A stretch of DNA of 64,000 nt from Spirochaetota bacterium (lineage in GTDB: Bacteria; Spirochaetota; UBA4802; UBA5550): positions 62,001 to 126,000 of the forward strand of contig JAGNKX010000003.1 of NCBI GenBank assembly GCA_017999915.1, read 5' to 3'. A program made the translations under genes and the position numbers. A model generated the notes under the pieces. That model was given only the letters and a program-made list of their open reading frames with translations. It did not search any database and was not told the origin of the DNA. Shown here in pieces: positions 25,930-34,713 of the stretch. Position 1 is the stretch's first letter; every line of letters begins with the position of its first letter.

Positions 25930-26961
25930 TCACCTTTCCAGGTTAATGTTGAATTGCACTTTTCCGGCCCGTTCCGACGGGGCTGACGGATATTGTTTCT
26001 GCACGCTCCACTTGCCGCGGAGGCCCTTCATGAACCGGCTGTAATTCTTGCGAGGGATTTCCACGATGATCTGGCTCTCGCTCCCTGTCTTTTCATCCAT
26101 TGATTTTCTGATGATACGTCCCTCCAGGGACTGCGCAAGGCCGGCGATGCTATCCGCCTCGTCTTTGACGCGGCCTGCCGGAGCGGTCTGCTGTGTCGCT
26201 CCGGCCGAGGCGGCCCTGTCCTTTCTCGCGTTGCCGGGACTTCTTTTCGAGAGGGCCTTCTCGGTTGCGGCATAGTCCGCCTTCCGATCCGTGACGGAAT
26301 CGTCGAACTCCTGCTCCGCCCGCGCGACCGTGACCTGTTTCAGGTAGAGCGTGATCTCGGCCTGCCCGCCTGCGGATGATTTCATTTCTTCCTTCGCGGG
26401 ATGCTCCGATACCCTGATATCGGCGGCTACCATGGTCTCGTCGGTGGCGGCGACTTTTTTATCACGCGCTGCATCCTTTTCTTTTTCCCTTGCCTTCACG
26501 GCATTGGACGCAACCATGGGCGGTCTTTCGCGGTGCGAAATATGCTTGTCCTCGTGAAGGGCTTTTTCCTCTTCCATGGCCTGGTGTGACGCCGGTTCCT
26601 CAGCCTTGTACTGCGCCACCTCTGGCCTGAAGGGCTTGAAGATGATCATCCCGGTCACGGCAATGGCCAGCAGGGCCGCGGCCTCAAGGGGCACCTTGAT
26701 CTTCAGCGGGTAAAAGAGCTTTTTCACCAGGGATCCCCGGCCCGTCTCGCCGATCCTTGCATGGAGCTGTTCGAGAAAATCGTCCGGCGCCTTCACTGAG
26801 GGGAACGCTTCGATTTTCTTCATGTATTTTTTCAGAAACTGCAGCTCTTCCCGGCAATCGGCGCAATTCTTAAGGTGTTCCTTAACAAGGGCGGTGTCGG
26901 AAGCTGAAAGGTTTCCCTCAAGGTAATCGGCGAGAAGCAGTTTGATATTATCACACTTCAT
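25930..26961 (-). CDS. Zinc-finger anti-sigma factor, membrane-spanning
   Basis: 343 residues. The N-terminal zf-HC2 (ZAS) motif is H29-x3-C33-x2-C36 (HLKNCADC), followed by one membrane helix at ~95-110 (LEAAALLAIAVTGMIIF) and a long low-complexity, charged periplasmic part ending in a small folded domain (SQIIVEIPRKNYSRFM...). This is the usual design of membrane anti-sigma factors that hold an ECF sigma until an envelope signal releases it. The start codon overlaps the sigma stop codon by one base (TAATG). Confidence 0.88.
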   Translation of the reverse strand: MKCDNIKLLLADYLEGNLSASDTALVKEHLKNCADCREELQFLKKYMKKIEAFPSVKAPDDFLEQLHARIGETGRGSLVKKLFYPLKIKVPLEAAALLAIAVTGMIIFKPFRPEVAQYKAEEPASHQAMEEEKALHEDKHISHRERPPMVASNAVKAREKEKDAARDKKVAATDETMVAADIRVSEHPAKEEMKSSAGGQAEITLYLKQVTVARAEQEFDDSVTDRKADYAATEKALSKRSPGNARKDRAASAGATQQTAPAGRVKDEADSIAGLAQSLEGRIIRKSMDEKTGSESQIIVEIPRKNYSRFMKGLRGKWSVQKQYPSAPSERAGKVQFNINLER

Positions 26962-27563
26962 TAAATGACCTCCCGCAAAGATTCTCTCAGAAGGTGCCTC
27001 GCCCGCGCGAGCCTCGATTTGACCGTTCCCAGGTTCACCCCGGTTATATCCGAGACCTCCTCGTAGGAGTTGCCTTCCAGGTCGCGCAGCACGACCAGGA
27101 CCTTCAGCTCCTCCGGAAGGGCGTCGATGGCCTGGTGGATGAGCCGGGCCTGTTCATTCTTCTCAAAAACGCTGTCAGGATCAAAGGAGCAGTCATGGAT
27201 GTCCACGGAATCGCTCCCCGCTTCCCCGGGGCTGTCGATGCGGAGCATCTTTTTCCTGATGCGGTTGCCGGCTGACGCGATCCTGTTCCTGCAGGTATTT
27301 ATGGCGATACGGTACAGCCAGGTGGAAAAGCTTGACTGGAACCGGAAATTTTTCAGATTGTTATACACTTTGATGAACGTCTCCTGAGCGCAATCATTGG
27401 CATCGTCATAATCGCTGACGATCCGGAAACAGAGATTGAATATCATGTCCCTGTATTTGTTAACGAGGCGGTCGAAGGCATGGACGTCGTCAGACAGGAA
27501 CCTCTTGATCAAAACGTCGTCTTCATGTTCCGGCCGATTCGTTGTATTCTCGTTCCTATTCAT
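26961..27563 (-). CDS. ECF sigma factor (RpoE-like)
   Basis: 200 residues. Region 2 (DRLVNKYRDMIFNLCFRIVSDYDDANDCAQETFIKVYNNL, with the -10-recognising segment) and region 4 (IHQAIDALPEELKVLVVLRDLEGNSYEEVSDITGVNLGTVKSRLARARHLLRE) are complete. The adjoining zinc-finger gene is its anti-sigma factor, so the pair probably answers envelope stress. No clear GAAC-type autoregulated promoter was found by eye upstream. Confidence 0.93.
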   Translation of the reverse strand: MNRNENTTNRPEHEDDVLIKRFLSDDVHAFDRLVNKYRDMIFNLCFRIVSDYDDANDCAQETFIKVYNNLKNFRFQSSFSTWLYRIAINTCRNRIASAGNRIRKKMLRIDSPGEAGSDSVDIHDCSFDPDSVFEKNEQARLIHQAIDALPEELKVLVVLRDLEGNSYEEVSDITGVNLGTVKSRLARARHLLRESLREVI

Positions 27564-28041
27564 TAGACACTGTCACATAAAAAAAGATCGTTGAATTTAA
27601 TTGATTCGGGCAATTATCGTATAATCAATTATGAATTATATGGAGTCAATATAATTTTTCGGATTAACCTGTGGTGCAATGCGGACACCGATAGTTATCG
27701 GTGGATCCTTGCTCTGACCCCATCGGGCACCGGCAGGTATCGATCCCGATTTTTGTATTATTGCTTTGACCCCTCTATGATTTCAGGGTCTAAATCTTGC
27801 CTGGATAAAATCGAACGGTGCTCCGATCCCCCATCGATCATAATAGTCAAAATAATATATAACTATAAATAATTATGAATATATAAAAATAAAATTGAAA
27901 AAAATAGTTTTGAAACCCATCCAGTCGGGATTTCTTGTTGACATTCTAAATACTGTATTGTATTTTATTTAAAGAATGATTGTATACAAGATTCTCATGT
28001 AAGCATTCATCAAGTTTGTTGAAATTTATCCTTGAATTCAA
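27564..28041. other. AT-rich gene-free region
   Basis: About 480 bases without a supportable gene; base composition is much more AT-rich than the flanking genes. One open frame at 27591 has no coding character. Confidence 0.5.
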
Positions 28042-28070
28042 TTGTTAATACGACTTACTTAACTTATAAG
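28042..28070 (+). promoter_or_regulatory. Candidate promoter of a small RNA
   Basis: TTGTTA (28042-28047), 17-base spacer, TATAAG (28065-28070). Confidence 0.4.
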
Positions 28071-28076
28071 GAAGGG

Positions 28077-28218
28077 TATTATACGATTGAACGTAACTGC
28101 CGGGACTTCGAAAACAGCAGTTAACTAACTAAGCAGTTTAACGGTTGATAACCGATTTAAACCCTCCATATCCTTTTCCCCTCCCTGAAGGATTTAACCC
28201 TTCAGGGAGGAAATCTTT
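28077..28218 (+). ncRNA. Candidate small RNA, about 140 nt
   Basis: Downstream of the promoter candidate are a TAACTGC/GCAGTTA hairpin (near 28098-28124), a CGGTT-GAT-AACCG hairpin (near 28142-28154) and a strong 11-bp stem CCTCCCTGAAG/CTTCAGGGAGG (28180-28210) followed by AAATCTTTT, a plausible intrinsic terminator. There is no reading frame of note inside. It matches no RNA family I recognise. Confidence 0.35.
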
Positions 28219-28535
28219 TACTTTACCGAAAATTCATTATCATTAACATCATTAACTTAGAAAAAAATATTCTCTTTCTCTTGACTTTTTTAATATAACT
28301 GGTTTAGTATTACAATCAGTCAAAGAGTTTTGTTTTCTTCAACTTGCATCGGTCAGGGTATATAAATTTCGTCTTTCGAAATTGTATCATTACCCGCTCT
28401 TCCTCAGTGGGGGATGGGGAATACGTTAACCATTTAATATGGCCGAATAATTCGATTAGATTATGTATAGTGGAAGCGTGGCATGCGCGCTACTTTGTCG
28501 CGCTATGGATAATTACCATTTTTTCGGAGAGATAG

Positions 28536-28982
28536 GTGATAATAGTTCTTTTATTTCTCGCGCTGCTGCTGTCCCTTGCGGTTCATTTATCATATCTTGC
28601 CAGGTATATCCAGACTCGCAAACCGGAATTGCTTCAGAAATATATCCTTACGACCGTGCTCAACGTGTTCCTTTCCGCGGCGCTTATCTTTGTCGCCCTG
28701 TACAAGCCCGAGCAGATTCAAAAAATAAAATTTCCCCTCATGATGTGGATCCTCAACGGTTTCACCATGATGGTAATGGTCATGTCCCAGATCACCATTG
28801 CCCGGAGGATCTACGCCCGGTCAAAATTGCCGGAGAACTATCACTATAATTTTTTCGGGAAGAAGGTTTTACATCCCTCTGTGGTCAAACCGGCGGAGGT
28901 GGCTGCCTTTTTCGCCACCATACCCCTCTTTCTTTTCACCGGGGCATATTTTTTCGCTAAGCTGATACGGTTTTTTCTTTAA
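28536..28982 (+). CDS. Small integral membrane protein of unknown function
   Basis: 148 residues, GTG start preceded by GGAGAGATAG. Four membrane helices can be seen: at the N-terminus (VLLFLALLLSLAVHLSYLA), ~38-58, ~68-88 (WILNGFTMMVMVMSQIT) and the C-terminal FFATIPLFLFTGAYFFA. A basic cytoplasmic loop carries RRIYARSKLPENYHYN. No family recognised; a long AT-rich gap precedes it and a small cysteine protein follows. Confidence 0.72.
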   Translation: MIIVLLFLALLLSLAVHLSYLARYIQTRKPELLQKYILTTVLNVFLSAALIFVALYKPEQIQKIKFPLMMWILNGFTMMVMVMSQITIARRIYARSKLPENYHYNFFGKKVLHPSVVKPAEVAAFFATIPLFLFTGAYFFAKLIRFFL

Positions 28983-29148
28983 TGACATATTCGTCTGAAA
29001 TGTTCAGGTGGACGACCATTCTGAACATATATTTTTTTTGTAAAATTTTTTTGTGGAAATTTTTTAACAATAATAGTATTATGTATCAAAAATGGTTCCA
29101 GAGTAACCATAGTAGCAGAAACTACTTTGATCAGGGGAGGAGGCAACA

Positions 29149-29427
29149 ATGGCTTTAATTACCAAGAATGTCAGAGAACACGCGGAAAAATGCAAGGCCT
29201 GTGTTTTGCAGAAGATGAGGGAATATCTGGAAACCAGCATGCAAGGCGGCGGCAAGACCGCTGTCGATAAGGATACCGCCAAGCAGATGCTGAAGTTCAC
29301 CAATGTCCTGGAAAAAATCGGATGCAATCTCTGCCCGTACAAGGGTGATTTCGAAAAGATATACGGCGTAACCCCTGTCGAATACTTCGTTCAGAAAGAA
29401 GTCACAGAGATGAATATCAAATACTAG
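29149..29427 (+). CDS. Small protein with two CxxC pairs
   Basis: 92 residues with an excellent GGGGAGGAGG ribosome-binding site. CKAC (residues 15-18) and CNLC (near 59-62) could form one zinc or iron-sulfur site; the rest is helical and charged. No family recognised. It is a single-gene transcript by appearance: upstream a T/A-rich gap, downstream a strong intrinsic terminator, which together suggest high expression. Confidence 0.75.
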   Translation: MALITKNVREHAEKCKACVLQKMREYLETSMQGGGKTAVDKDTAKQMLKFTNVLEKIGCNLCPYKGDFEKIYGVTPVEYFVQKEVTEMNIKY

Positions 29428-29456
29428 TATTCATCGCACATCACGACGCAATTGCA

Positions 29457-29491
29457 GAACACCCGCTTATGGCGGGTGTTCTTATTTTTTT
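29457..29491 (+). terminator. Strong intrinsic terminator
   Basis: GAACACCCGC/GCGGGTGTTC stem (10 bp) with loop TTATG, then TTATTTTTTT. Confidence 0.93.
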
Positions 29492-29517
29492 GCGGTGAAG
29501 ATGAGGGAGCGGGGCGC

Positions 29518-30276
29518 TTACTCTATCAGTTTCATGTCCTCTTCGGAGTCCGTATCGTAGCGGCGCGGGATCATCATGATTATAATCAGGTTCGTGGTCG
29601 CCAGTATGACCGTCATGGTAATGATAATGAGCACCAGCATCTGGTTCTTGATCTTGTCGATGTTTGTCAGGTTAACGCCGATGATAAAGGTCCCCCACTG
29701 CTTGCCGTAGAGCCTCACCGGGGCCCCTATGTTCCAGAGGGTCTCGCCGGTGTCCCGCCGGTAGAGCTCCTTGATGGCGCTGTCTCCCTTGTAATTCAGT
29801 ATTTTTTTTATCCCCTCGTAGGCGGAAAAATTGCGCTGGGACCTGCTGTAAACAACATCCCTGGCGTAATTATTGGTGAGAGGATGGGAATACTTGGAAT
29901 TATGGATGGGAACGTACCCGTTCTTATCTACCAGTATGGCAAATTCAACTTCCGTATCGAGGAGAAACTGGTCCTCGACGCCCTGTATCCATTTTGAAAA
30001 AACATTGGTATAGCGGGTCGTGTATTTCTTCGGGTTTGTGCCGGGAATCTCTATGTAATTCTCGTCGAATATATCATCCTTGGTGAGCATGTTGTTTTTT
30101 ACCATGAAATACATGATCTCGCTCATGGCCCTGGAGCCGGTCATGGCCTCTATGCGGCACTTTTCGTAGAGCTGGTTTTCAAGGTTGCTGAAAATCTTGC
30201 TGATGATCAAATAGCACCCCAGACATGACATAAGGCTGAAGGCTATGGCGAGGATGATTTTTCTTCGTAAACTCAT
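29518..30276 (-). CDS. Output-less Cache-type membrane sensor 1
   Basis: 252 residues: membrane helix at 8-26, a periplasmic domain of ~180 residues, a second helix at ~213-235 and a short acidic tail. The domain carries DKNGYVPIHNSKYSHPL and RRDTGETLWNIGAPVRL...WGTFIIGVNL, a pattern known from Cache-type sensory domains of chemoreceptors. There is no HAMP, methyl-accepting or kinase domain, so signalling would need a partner. A paralog of similar length sits at 32500-33282, on the same strand. Confidence 0.75.
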   Translation of the reverse strand: MSLRRKIILAIAFSLMSCLGCYLIISKIFSNLENQLYEKCRIEAMTGSRAMSEIMYFMVKNNMLTKDDIFDENYIEIPGTNPKKYTTRYTNVFSKWIQGVEDQFLLDTEVEFAILVDKNGYVPIHNSKYSHPLTNNYARDVVYSRSQRNFSAYEGIKKILNYKGDSAIKELYRRDTGETLWNIGAPVRLYGKQWGTFIIGVNLTNIDKIKNQMLVLIIITMTVILATTNLIIIMMIPRRYDTDSEEDMKLIE

Positions 30277-30487
30277 AACGCACTCTGTATTATTAAAAAA
30301 TAAAGCCGCCCCATATGAATGTTCAACATCAGGCGCAAATATTACATATATTCCATATATTGTCTATTATAATTTTCCCCGGGTGGTATTTTACTGTCAC
30401 TGTTATACTGCTCACCGTTTCTAGTTAGTTTGGTATCCCGGAAAACAATGGTTTCACATCATTGGAATGTAATTTTTTTGATTAATA

Positions 30488-30515
30488 TTGACAATTCTTA
30501 TATAGGTGCTATTTT
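30488..30515 (+). promoter_or_regulatory. Candidate promoter of the HEAT-repeat gene
   Basis: TTGACA (30488-30493) and TATTTT (30510-30515), 16-base spacer. Confidence 0.4.
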
Positions 30516-30548
30516 GGGTATTATGATATCAAGGGCAAGGTAAAATAC

Positions 30549-31574
30549 ATGTCATTATTCAAACCCAATATTGAAAAGCTCATTAGTGAGAATAATATAC
30601 CTGGCCTTATCAAGTGCACCACAAAACGAGACCCTGAAATAAGGCTTAAAGCCTTCAATACCCTGATAAACCAGGAAAATAAAACCGACGACATCATTCA
30701 GGCGCTGCGGAAAATGAAAAATGACCGCGATGTCCGTGTCAGAAACACCGCCATACTCAAACTGGCCGAAGCGGGTGATGAAGGCATCCTTGACGACCTC
30801 CATTCCATCCTGGTCGAAGGCTCCCAAAATGATAAAATCGATGCCCTCCGGATCCTGGCCTACAGGGGCAAGGTCGACGCCCAGACCTCAAGCCTGATAG
30901 TCCTGGCCCTGAACGACAAGAAAGGAATGGTCCAGCTTGAGGCGATCCGCACCATGGGCGCCCTGAAGGACCATACGTCCATCGTGCACCTTGAAGAAAA
31001 GCTCCATGATACACGGCACCAGATACGCCTGGAAGCGGTCAAGGCCCTTGGCTCGATACAATCCGATGACGCGGTGGAGCTCCTCATCGGCTCCCTTACC
31101 GACAACAAGCTGGAGATACGGCGCGCGGCCCGCGAGGTCATGGAGAGCATCGGCTCCGACAGGGCCATCAAGGCCCTAAACGACGCGCCCCTGATGATGA
31201 TGGTCAAGAGAATGAACGAAGGCGTTTCCTCCAAGGTCGACGCCCTCGCGTATATCGGCAAGCACCGGTTCGGCGCCGCCCTGCCGCTGGTCCATAAGGC
31301 GACGAGCGACGAATACAAGAACGTGCGCTTCGAGGCGGTCAAGGCCCTTGCGCAGATACGGGACCGGGGCTCCATCAACACCCTGGCGCGCATGATCAAT
31401 GACCCGTATTTCGATATCCGCCTGGAGGCGGTGAAGGCCCTGGAACGGATCGTCGATCCGGCGTCGCTGAAACCCCTTGAAAAAGCCAAGGAAGACCTGA
31501 ACAAGAGCGTCAGGGACGAGGCCAAGAAAGCGTATTACACCATCCAGACCAGGCTTGAAGAGTCGAAAAAGTAA
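30549..31574 (+). CDS. HEAT-repeat protein
   Basis: 341 residues made of about ten HEAT/PBS-lyase-type repeats of ~31 residues, e.g. DPEIRLKAFNTLIN, DRDVRVRNTAILKLAEAGD, RHQIRLEAVKALGSIQSDD, YKNVRFEAVKALAQIRDRG and YFDIRLEAVKALERIVD. No signal peptide or extra domain. Such solenoids are protein-binding scaffolds; the partner is unknown. It sits between the two Cache-sensor genes but on the other strand, and ends at a terminator shared with the convergent SDR gene. Confidence 0.9.
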   Translation: MSLFKPNIEKLISENNIPGLIKCTTKRDPEIRLKAFNTLINQENKTDDIIQALRKMKNDRDVRVRNTAILKLAEAGDEGILDDLHSILVEGSQNDKIDALRILAYRGKVDAQTSSLIVLALNDKKGMVQLEAIRTMGALKDHTSIVHLEEKLHDTRHQIRLEAVKALGSIQSDDAVELLIGSLTDNKLEIRRAAREVMESIGSDRAIKALNDAPLMMMVKRMNEGVSSKVDALAYIGKHRFGAALPLVHKATSDEYKNVRFEAVKALAQIRDRGSINTLARMINDPYFDIRLEAVKALERIVDPASLKPLEKAKEDLNKSVRDEAKKAYYTIQTRLEESKK

Positions 31575-31598
31575 TAACGAATTTCCAATGAATGAAAT

Positions 31599-31628
31599 AA
31601 AACGGCCGGGAATACCGGCCGTTTTTTT
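31599..31628 (+). terminator. Intrinsic terminator between convergent genes
   Basis: AACGGCCGG/CCGGCCGTT stem with loop GAATA followed by a T-run; flanking A-run and T-run make it usable in both directions. Confidence 0.92.
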
Positions 31629-31640
31629 ATGGTGCGGGAA

Positions 31641-32405
31641 TCAGATCGCGGTGGATCCTCCATCGACTACTATGGTCTGCCCCGTGATGAAGCTCGATGC
31701 TTCTGAGGCGAGGAAGAGTGCCGGATGGACCACCTCCAGGGGCTCGGCGATCCTGCCCATGGGAATCCCTCTCACGACGTGGTCATGGATCTCCTTGTTG
31801 GACCAGAAGGGCTTGCTGAAATCGGTGCGCACCATGGCGGGCGCCACGGCGTTGACCTGTATATTGAACGATGCCAGCTCCGCGGCGAGGACCCTGGTCA
31901 TCATCTCCACGCCTGCCTTGGCGATGCCGTAAATGCCCATGCCGGGCGACGCCTTGCGGCCGGCGATGGAGGATATGCTGACGATTTTTCCTTTTTTCTG
32001 CGGCTTCATGATCGCCGCCGCCTTCCTGGAGCAGATGAAGGTCCCCGTAAGGTTTGTTTCGATGATCTTCTGCCACAGCGTCACATCGGTTTCAGCCGTG
32101 GACGACGTCATGAGGTTCATGCCGACGTTGTTGATCAGGATGTCGATGCGGGAATGCTTCTTCATCACCTCGTCGAAGAGCAGGTTCACGTCCTCTTCTT
32201 TCGCGATATGGGCCGCCACGGTCATGAGGCTGCCTCCTCCTCCCAGGGCGGCCGCGGCCGCATCGAGGTTTTCTTTCTTGCGGCCGCAAATCACGACCAT
32301 GGCCTTTTCCTCCAGGATTTTCCTGGCCAGCTCAAGGCCGATGCCTCGACTACCGCCGGTTACGACGACAACCTTTCCTTCCAGTCCGTAGGTGATGCCG
32401 CTCAT
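31641..32405 (-). CDS. SDR-family oxidoreductase (FabG-like)
   Basis: 254 residues, classical SDR. Cofactor loop VVTGGSRGIG, then NNVGMN (usual NNAG), catalytic Ser in VSISSIAG, and Tyr-x3-Lys in YGIAKAG; the C-terminus ends FITGQTIVVDGG. The Arg after the glycine motif (CGRKKEN) suggests NADP(H). Substrates could be a 3-oxoacyl thioester or another carbonyl. GGAG precedes the ATG. No lipid genes adjacent except the distant crotonase. Confidence 0.92.
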   Translation of the reverse strand: MSGITYGLEGKVVVVTGGSRGIGLELARKILEEKAMVVICGRKKENLDAAAAALGGGGSLMTVAAHIAKEEDVNLLFDEVMKKHSRIDILINNVGMNLMTSSTAETDVTLWQKIIETNLTGTFICSRKAAAIMKPQKKGKIVSISSIAGRKASPGMGIYGIAKAGVEMMTRVLAAELASFNIQVNAVAPAMVRTDFSKPFWSNKEIHDHVVRGIPMGRIAEPLEVVHPALFLASEASSFITGQTIVVDGGSTAI

Positions 32406-32499
32406 ATGGTTTCTCCTTGATTGCTATATGATACTATCCTTCCATCACGGAATAAAATAATGGATACAGCCTCTTACGCCGGGGATGGGGCCTGCCGGT

Positions 32500-33282
32500 T
32501 TATCTGGCGTCGGGAGGTCTGTCTAAATCGGCGAACTCGTCCGGATCCGAGGGCGGCACCAGGTATTTCTGGGGAATGATTGCCAGGATTACGAGAAGGG
32601 TAAAGCTCAGTATGATGATCATAATGGTCACGGTGATTATGACCATCTGATTTTTTATGATATCGATCCGGTGCAGGGATATCCCCACGAGGTAGGCCCC
32701 CCAGTGCTTGCCGCGCAGCCTTACGGGGGCGCCGATATTCCACATGTTTTCTCCCGTATCACGCTCGTAGAAAAAACGCACCGTTCCTTCGCCGCGGTAC
32801 TGCAGCACCTGCTTGATCTCCGGCTTGTCCGCGAAGTTCCTCTTCGTACGGCTGTAGAAAAGGTTTTTCTCGTGGTCCGGTCCGAGGGGGCGGGAATACT
32901 TGGAATTGTGCGTCGGCACATACCCGTTCTTATCGATTGCAATGGAGTATACGACATCCTCATCGTAAAGGAACTCATCCTGGAATTTCTGGATATATTG
33001 GTCGAATATGGCGTCGTACTTGGTGCGGTATTTTGTCGGATTGGTGCCTTCAATGGGGGTATAGGCGGTATCCATGATCTGTTCGTCCGTGAGCAGGTTG
33101 GTGTGGACCATGAGCTCCATGAAGGTGTTTATCACCTTGGCGCCGACCAGGGCCTCGATGCGGCATTTTTGTAGAAGTTGGTCTTCCGTCTTGTCGAAAA
33201 TCTTCGATATTATTATAATGGCGCCAACGGACATGACGAGGCATAAACCGATGATTACTATTAGTTTCTTTTTCAAGTCCAT
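32500..33282 (-). CDS. Output-less Cache-type membrane sensor 2
   Basis: 260 residues, paralogous over its full length to the protein at 29518-30276: helix at 7-27, periplasmic Cache-like domain with DKNGYVPTHNSKYSRPL and ERDTGENMWNIGAPVRL...WGAYLVGISL, second helix ~222-243 and a proline/aspartate-rich tail. The C-terminal tails of the two differ in sequence, and neither reaches a HAMP or output domain. Possible roles: subunits of a receptor completed by another protein, or ligand sinks. Confidence 0.75.
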   Translation of the reverse strand: MDLKKKLIVIIGLCLVMSVGAIIIISKIFDKTEDQLLQKCRIEALVGAKVINTFMELMVHTNLLTDEQIMDTAYTPIEGTNPTKYRTKYDAIFDQYIQKFQDEFLYDEDVVYSIAIDKNGYVPTHNSKYSRPLGPDHEKNLFYSRTKRNFADKPEIKQVLQYRGEGTVRFFYERDTGENMWNIGAPVRLRGKHWGAYLVGISLHRIDIIKNQMVIITVTIMIIILSFTLLVILAIIPQKYLVPPSDPDEFADLDRPPDAR

Positions 33283-33439
33283 AATGTACTCTGAACATTT
33301 TTTTTTAATATAAAGTAATACTTATCAAAGGCATTATAACTGGAGCAAGTTTAAAAGTAAATAAAATAATATAATGGCTTAATTAAAATAAGCATTTTCC
33401 GGAAAATGATAAACACTGTTTACAGATATGGAGGAGGGG

Positions 33440-34117
33440 TCAGAGCAACGGCTTAAGGGAGTTAAAAATTAACCGCGACCCTTCGGAATTGACATGGAGC
33501 TCGTCGATTGCCACCTTGTTGATATCTATCCCCGGCCTGAAGGGGTCGACAATGGTTACGTTGTCAAACAACAGGGCGGTTTCCCGGTAAATGGCATTAT
33601 ACCGCTCGACGTTTTTCGGGGCATGGGGGCTTTTCCGCATGTATTCGTCAGTCGGGGGGAGGAGCGGAATCAGAATGACCCGGGTGGATATCCTCTTCGC
33701 CCGCTCGAAAAATGCGGTAATGTTTTTCCGGAATTGCTCCGGATGCACCTCTGTTACATCGGGGCTCCTGACCCGGTTTTTCTTGACATAGGCTATATAG
33801 CGCTGCCTGAGCCGCGGCGGCATGTACCTGCTCACAATTTTGAATTCCAGGCCCATCTTGTTAAAAAGGCGCGGCGCCGCATCGGCCATGCCTATCTGCA
33901 TGATCACGATGTCGGGCATGTACGATTCCAGGAGGTCCGCTCCGCCGCCGCCCTCGGTGACCAGGCGCGTCGACGTGCTGCCACGGGCGGCTCTGTCCAT
34001 GATGTCATAGGCGGGAAATTCCCGCTTCAGCATGTGTATCCACGTTTCCTCATAGGATACGCCGTGGCGCGGCATGGACACCGAGTCGGCGACGATGATG
34101 ATTTTTTTGTGTTTCAT
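33440..34117 (-). CDS. SGNH/GDSL-family hydrolase-like protein
   Basis: About 225 residues. Block I IIIVADSVSMPRHGVSYEETW holds the nucleophile Ser in a DS context, block III is IGMADAAPRLF (Gly and Asn region, with Asp/Ala changes), and block V ELHVNSEG supplies the D/E-x-x-H pair (DELH). So the Ser-His-Asp arrangement is present with a modified oxyanion block. The leader lacks a signal peptide, suggesting a cytoplasmic esterase or acyltransferase. The start is uncertain (34117 or 34132). It is divergent from the membrane/FAD gene pair. Confidence 0.7.
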   Translation of the reverse strand: MKHKKIIIVADSVSMPRHGVSYEETWIHMLKREFPAYDIMDRAARGSTSTRLVTEGGGGADLLESYMPDIVIMQIGMADAAPRLFNKMGLEFKIVSRYMPPRLRQRYIAYVKKNRVRSPDVTEVHPEQFRKNITAFFERAKRISTRVILIPLLPPTDEYMRKSPHAPKNVERYNAIYRETALLFDNVTIVDPFRPGIDINKVAIDELHVNSEGSRLIFNSLKPLL

Positions 34118-34263
34118 GATGTTCCGGTACATCCGAATCTCTAATGCCCTTCTAGATGGCAGGCGGAATGATGTCAAATAGTTTGTTGACAAATGAATAT
34201 TTTATCTGTAATGCAATCAAGGTATTTCTGTTCCGGAACAAATTGGCTTTACGGGAGAGTCCG

Positions 34264-34713
34264 ATGGAATTGTCCAGAAATGAAACAATCATGAAGTATG
34301 CCGGTCTTGTCTACGCCATAATCTTCATCGGCGCGGTCCTGGTCTTTATACTTTTACCGGGCCCGATGCTCGCCGTCATAAATGCCGTATCCCTCACCTT
34401 TTTCCCATCGCTGCCCCTGGCCTCCGATTCCGGTAAGTTCTGGCTTTCCCTGGCAGTCTCCATGATGGCCACTATTACCGTATTGTCTTTTCTGATTTTT
34501 AAAGACGTCAGGAGGAATTACGCCATGGCCGTCCCCCTGGTAACGGCAAAGTTCACGTCATCGCTGTTCGGCCTCGGCTTTTTCATGGCCGGATTCGCCT
34601 GCGCGGAAACAGGGTGGAACACCCTGGCGAACTTGGTCATCTTCTGCTCAGATTTTCCCCTGGGAGCGCTGATGCTGGTCCTCTACCGCCTGGTACAGAA
34701 GGAGCGGGCCTGA
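34264..34713 (+). CDS. Small membrane protein coupled to an FAD oxidoreductase
   Basis: 149 residues with four membrane helices (YAGLVYAIIFIGAVLVFIL; WLSLAVSMMATITVLSFLI; SLFGLGFFMAGFACAE; NLVIFCSDFPLGALMLVLY). GGGAGAG precedes the ATG. Its TGA overlaps the ATG of the oxidoreductase by one base (TGATG), so the two are made together. No family recognised; it may anchor or deliver a lipid substrate to the partner. Confidence 0.75.
   Translation: MELSRNETIMKYAGLVYAIIFIGAVLVFILLPGPMLAVINAVSLTFFPSLPLASDSGKFWLSLAVSMMATITVLSFLIFKDVRRNYAMAVPLVTAKFTSSLFGLGFFMAGFACAETGWNTLANLVIFCSDFPLGALMLVLYRLVQKERA

Noticed and set aside
27591-27872. 93-codon frame in the AT-rich gap
   Set aside because: No ribosome-binding site, unusual composition and no recognisable pattern.
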